From positions 1 through 7,507 of the forward strand of contig DATIJK010000044.1 in the NCBI GenBank assembly GCA_035478715.1: 7,507 nucleotides of DNA. The letters are read 5' to 3'. The notes beneath the pieces are model-generated. The model was given only the letters and a program-made list of their open reading frames with translations. It did no database searches and was not told where the DNA came from. This document shows positions 5,521 through 7,507 of this stretch, piece by piece; within the stretch, counting starts at the first letter, position 1, and every line of letters begins with the position of its first letter. The translations under genes were made by a program, and so were the position numbers. The DNA comes from JAICLK01 sp035478715. Its GTDB lineage: Bacteria; Patescibacteriota; Saccharimonadia; Saccharimonadales; UBA4665.

Positions 5521-6547
5521 AATTAATAATATCCATTGATTTTCTGGGCGGTCTTTTTGGGGGATCCAGTTTTTTAGGAATAGGTTTTTTAGGTTTTCGC
5601 TTTAGCTTCTTGATAACAAATTTGATAACAAAATAGAAGATTGCGCACAACAAAATCAGTACGGCAAACGTTGCAACGGTCAGGGCTACATTTACATAGT
5701 AAAATTTTTTATCAATTACATTGTATTTTTCTTGGCCATCATGCCGATAGTAAAGCTTCTCATGAAACACGCCGAATAACGATCGGTTGCCGTGGGAAGA
5801 TAATGCAACCGGGAATAGCCGTTTGCTGTCGGGCAAAATCATACTTGAATCAACATTGATTATTCCCTGCGCAACCGTTTTATTTGTGGGACCGGTTATC
5901 TGGACGTACCCACGTGGTACTGTTTGCGTATTGCCATTATTCGCCAGCACTATATTCGCACTTTGCGGTAGTGCGGTAGTAAAATTGGCGGTGGGAAACG
6001 CCGCGACGCTTGTATCTTGCGTTCCACCGCTGAATGTATTGAGGAACACTAAGCACGAAACCGCCTCACGGACAGAAACTATGTTTTTATTGGCTCCTCC
6101 GATGCCCTTAACGCCGTAAATGACCGCAGCGTAGTGGCCACCGGGGGCCAGACTGTTTGCATTTACTATACTGACGGGTATTTTTACACTCTGTCCGGGA
6201 TTCAAAACTTCATCTTTTACACTCACTTGGATTGAATCACTCAAACCGTGCGTGTTTGATGATGATTCATTCGACTTGATAAATGTCAGTTTTCGGCCAT
6301 CAGTCGATGCCGTGAAGTCTCTGGTTGTCGGCGTTAGCAACACCTTATCCGGCGTGTTGTTTGTAACAGTCGTAATAAATGATGTGCTGTCCTGATTCTG
6401 TTTTAACTTGATATATTCGATTGCTGGAGTAACGGTTATACCATGCAATGTGACTCCAGTCGCGGCGGACGCGGATGCGGAAAACTGCGTCAATAAGATT
6501 AGTACAGCGCCGGCAATTAGAAGCAGCGCTATTTTTTGCCGAACCAT
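5519..6547 (-). CDS. DUF916-like surface protein: signal peptide, beta-sandwich domains, C-terminal membrane helix and basic tail
   Basis: 342-residue surface protein. Residues 1-28 are a clear signal peptide (MVRQKIALLLIAGAVLILL, cleavage near SASA|A). The outer part begins GITVTPAIEYIKLKQNQ, with a first beta-sandwich around 37-145 ending in PGGHYAAVIYG (135-145), a signature resembling DUF916/DUF3324 WxL-interacting proteins of Firmicutes. A second domain runs about 150-280. A hydrophobic helix spans about 285-312, followed by a strongly basic Lys/Pro/Arg-rich cytoplasmic tail (313-342, with KKLKRKPKKP and PPKRPPRKS). The frame stays open up to 6637, but ATG 6547 is chosen because the signal peptide starts exactly there; it overlaps the upstream gene by 19 nt, implying translational coupling. 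ATG 6583 is a weaker alternative. No Shine-Dalgarno is seen. Likely role: displaying or holding partners at the cell surface, perhaps the fibre encoded next (inference). Confidence 0.82.
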   Translation of the reverse strand: MVRQKIALLLIAGAVLILLTQFSASASAATGVTLHGITVTPAIEYIKLKQNQDSTSFITTVTNNTPDKVLLTPTTRDFTASTDGRKLTFIKSNESSSNTHGLSDSIQVSVKDEVLNPGQSVKIPVSIVNANSLAPGGHYAAVIYGVKGIGGANKNIVSVREAVSCLVFLNTFSGGTQDTSVAAFPTANFTTALPQSANIVLANNGNTQTVPRGYVQITGPTNKTVAQGIINVDSSMILPDSKRLFPVALSSHGNRSLFGVFHEKLYYRHDGQEKYNVIDKKFYYVNVALTVATFAVLILLCAIFYFVIKFVIKKLKRKPKKPIPKKLDPPKRPPRKSMDIIN

Positions 6548-7507
6548 CGGTAGACTTTTTTGGAATCTTTGAGCAGTGCCCATATACCAAATCCTACCAG
6601 AATGAGTATGACAACAAGAATCAGAATCATAAACCACGGGATGACCCAGAACGACACCTCAGCATTTACCGGCACATCTTGGGCGCCGTTTTTATAGACA
6701 AGTACCAACCGCGCATAATATTTTCCGAACCGGAATTTGGAAACGTTACCACTCCAATGCAACGTCTGCACCGGTTTGCCGTCCTTGCCCGAAACGACCT
6801 GGCCGTCAATCCGTTTATATTGATAGACCGGAAAACCATCGTTCCAGGAAGCATGAAACACCCTGTTAGTATCCGGAAGTACATTTCCCGCGCCGGGATT
6901 TATATCGAGCGTCGCAATCGGCGAGCCGTGTAACGAGCGGCTGATAAAAATAGTACCCTCGGGTGCCGTGTATATATTTCCGGCATTGTTTACTTTCAAT
7001 GAAAAGTTAGCTGGCAAATATTGGTAGAGTGATTTGTCGGCACTGAAACTTTTGACAACCAGGGTGTTTTTTTCATCATTGGTGTGTGCGTTCAGCAATA
7101 CGAATATTGCATTAGCGCCTTTGACCTTGTTGCGGCTGGTTTGTACCGTACTTTGTGGAACGAATTCTACGGCATAGTAATAGCCATACGCGGCAGTGCT
7201 TGGCAGATTGATCGTCATCTTAACCGAATTCCAAACGCCGGGATCGGCCGAAAATTCAGTCCGGCTAAAGGTGACCCATGCTATAGACGGATCATTTGCA
7301 GGGGGGTCAAAGATCTGCGCCTGGCCGCTATCGCCGTTGGCTTTGAATTCTTTGAGCTTGACCTTGATCGTTAAGGTTTTGGTGCTATTGTTCTGGACCT
7401 GCAGGTTGGTGGATGTTTGCGTGCCGGGATCTGCTTTCAGGTCTATCGCTACCGGTGATGTAGTTAAAACCGTTCCAGTTGAAGTCGCCGCATCAGTGTG
7501 ATGGAAG
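6529..7507 (-). CDS. DUF916-like membrane-anchored surface protein, 5' end outside the window
   Basis: The frame is open from the stop at 6529 to the window edge, giving 325 in-window residues. The ATG at 7218 is internal (in-window residue 97): upstream codons continue the same domain, including SPVAIDLKADPG (about 18-29) and NLQVQNNSTKTLTIKVKLKEF, the usual opening of a DUF916-type beta-sandwich. YGYYYAVEF follows (about 107-115) in the position of the GGYYA-like motif of that family. A second beta domain covers about 120-280. A membrane helix runs about 287-312 (WVIPWFMILILVVILILVGF), ending in a short tail KDSKKVYRWFGKK. The signal peptide is presumably beyond the edge. TAG stop, inside the start of the downstream gene. 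The architecture matches that gene (signal, two beta domains, helix, basic tail), so the two look like diverged paralogues in one operon. Confidence 0.8.
   Translation of the reverse strand, partial: FHHTDAATSTGTVLTTSPVAIDLKADPGTQTSTNLQVQNNSTKTLTIKVKLKEFKANGDSGQAQIFDPPANDPSIAWVTFSRTEFSADPGVWNSVKMTINLPSTAAYGYYYAVEFVPQSTVQTSRNKVKGANAIFVLLNAHTNDEKNTLVVKSFSADKSLYQYLPANFSLKVNNAGNIYTAPEGTIFISRSLHGSPIATLDINPGAGNVLPDTNRVFHASWNDGFPVYQYKRIDGQVVSGKDGKPVQTLHWSGNVSKFRFGKYYARLVLVYKNGAQDVPVNAEVSFWVIPWFMILILVVILILVGFGIWALLKDSKKVYRWFGKK

Noticed and set aside
6548..6637. Longer start at 6637 for the second DUF916-like gene
   Set aside because: It would add 30 residues before an ideal signal peptide and extend the overlap with the upstream gene to 109 nt.
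6529..7218. A complete 229-residue protein starting at ATG 7218
   Set aside because: The same frame stays open to the window edge and the extra 96 residues form the expected opening of the beta-sandwich domain, so 7218 is an internal Met.
1..7507. Alternative genetic code with UGA as glycine, suggested by the absence of TGA stops
   Set aside because: All genes read through fully with standard codons, Gly is encoded by abundant GGN, and no domain is broken by TGA. Six stops are too few to mean anything.

Overview
The window most likely comes from a Patescibacteria (CPR) genome, with Saccharibacteria the best guess. This rests on family knowledge and was not searched. The signs are a very large Ser/Thr/Gly-rich secreted fibre protein of a type common in that group, two signal- or membrane-anchored beta-sandwich proteins resembling the DUF916 family, tight gene spacing, and mostly weak or absent Shine-Dalgarno sites. 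The standard genetic code fits: all six genes end in TAA or TAG and Gly is written with GGN codons.

Layout: positions 13-2446 carry three genes on the + strand, packed with 21-nt and 4-nt gaps. They encode the replication-associated AAA+ ATPase RarA, a YbhB/YbcL-type PEBP-fold protein with an N-terminal hydrophobic segment, and a single-pass membrane protein of unknown function. Positions 2478-7507 carry three genes on the - strand that converge on the first group. In transcription order they are a DUF916-like membrane-anchored protein whose 5' end lies outside the window (6529-7507), a second protein of the same architecture overlapping it by 19 nt (5519-6547), and a 978-residue secreted fibre protein (2478-5414) after a 104-nt gap. 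Only about 30 bases separate the two converging groups. No stretch over 300 bases lacks a gene, and I see no tRNA, rRNA, CRISPR array or insertion sequence.

The - strand block reads as a cell-surface cassette. The fibre has a signal peptide, an N-terminal domain, a repeat-rich shaft, a LamG-like domain and a Gly-rich C-terminal tip, but no membrane segment or sorting signal of its own. The two upstream proteins place beta-sandwich domains outside the cell on a C-terminal membrane helix. A reasonable inference is that they hold or assemble the fibre, perhaps for attachment to a host cell. This is the most interesting candidate system here. The second point of interest is the PEBP gene, which has two plausible starts: one giving an exported or membrane-bound protein, and one behind the only near-perfect Shine-Dalgarno seen in the window, giving a cytosolic protein.
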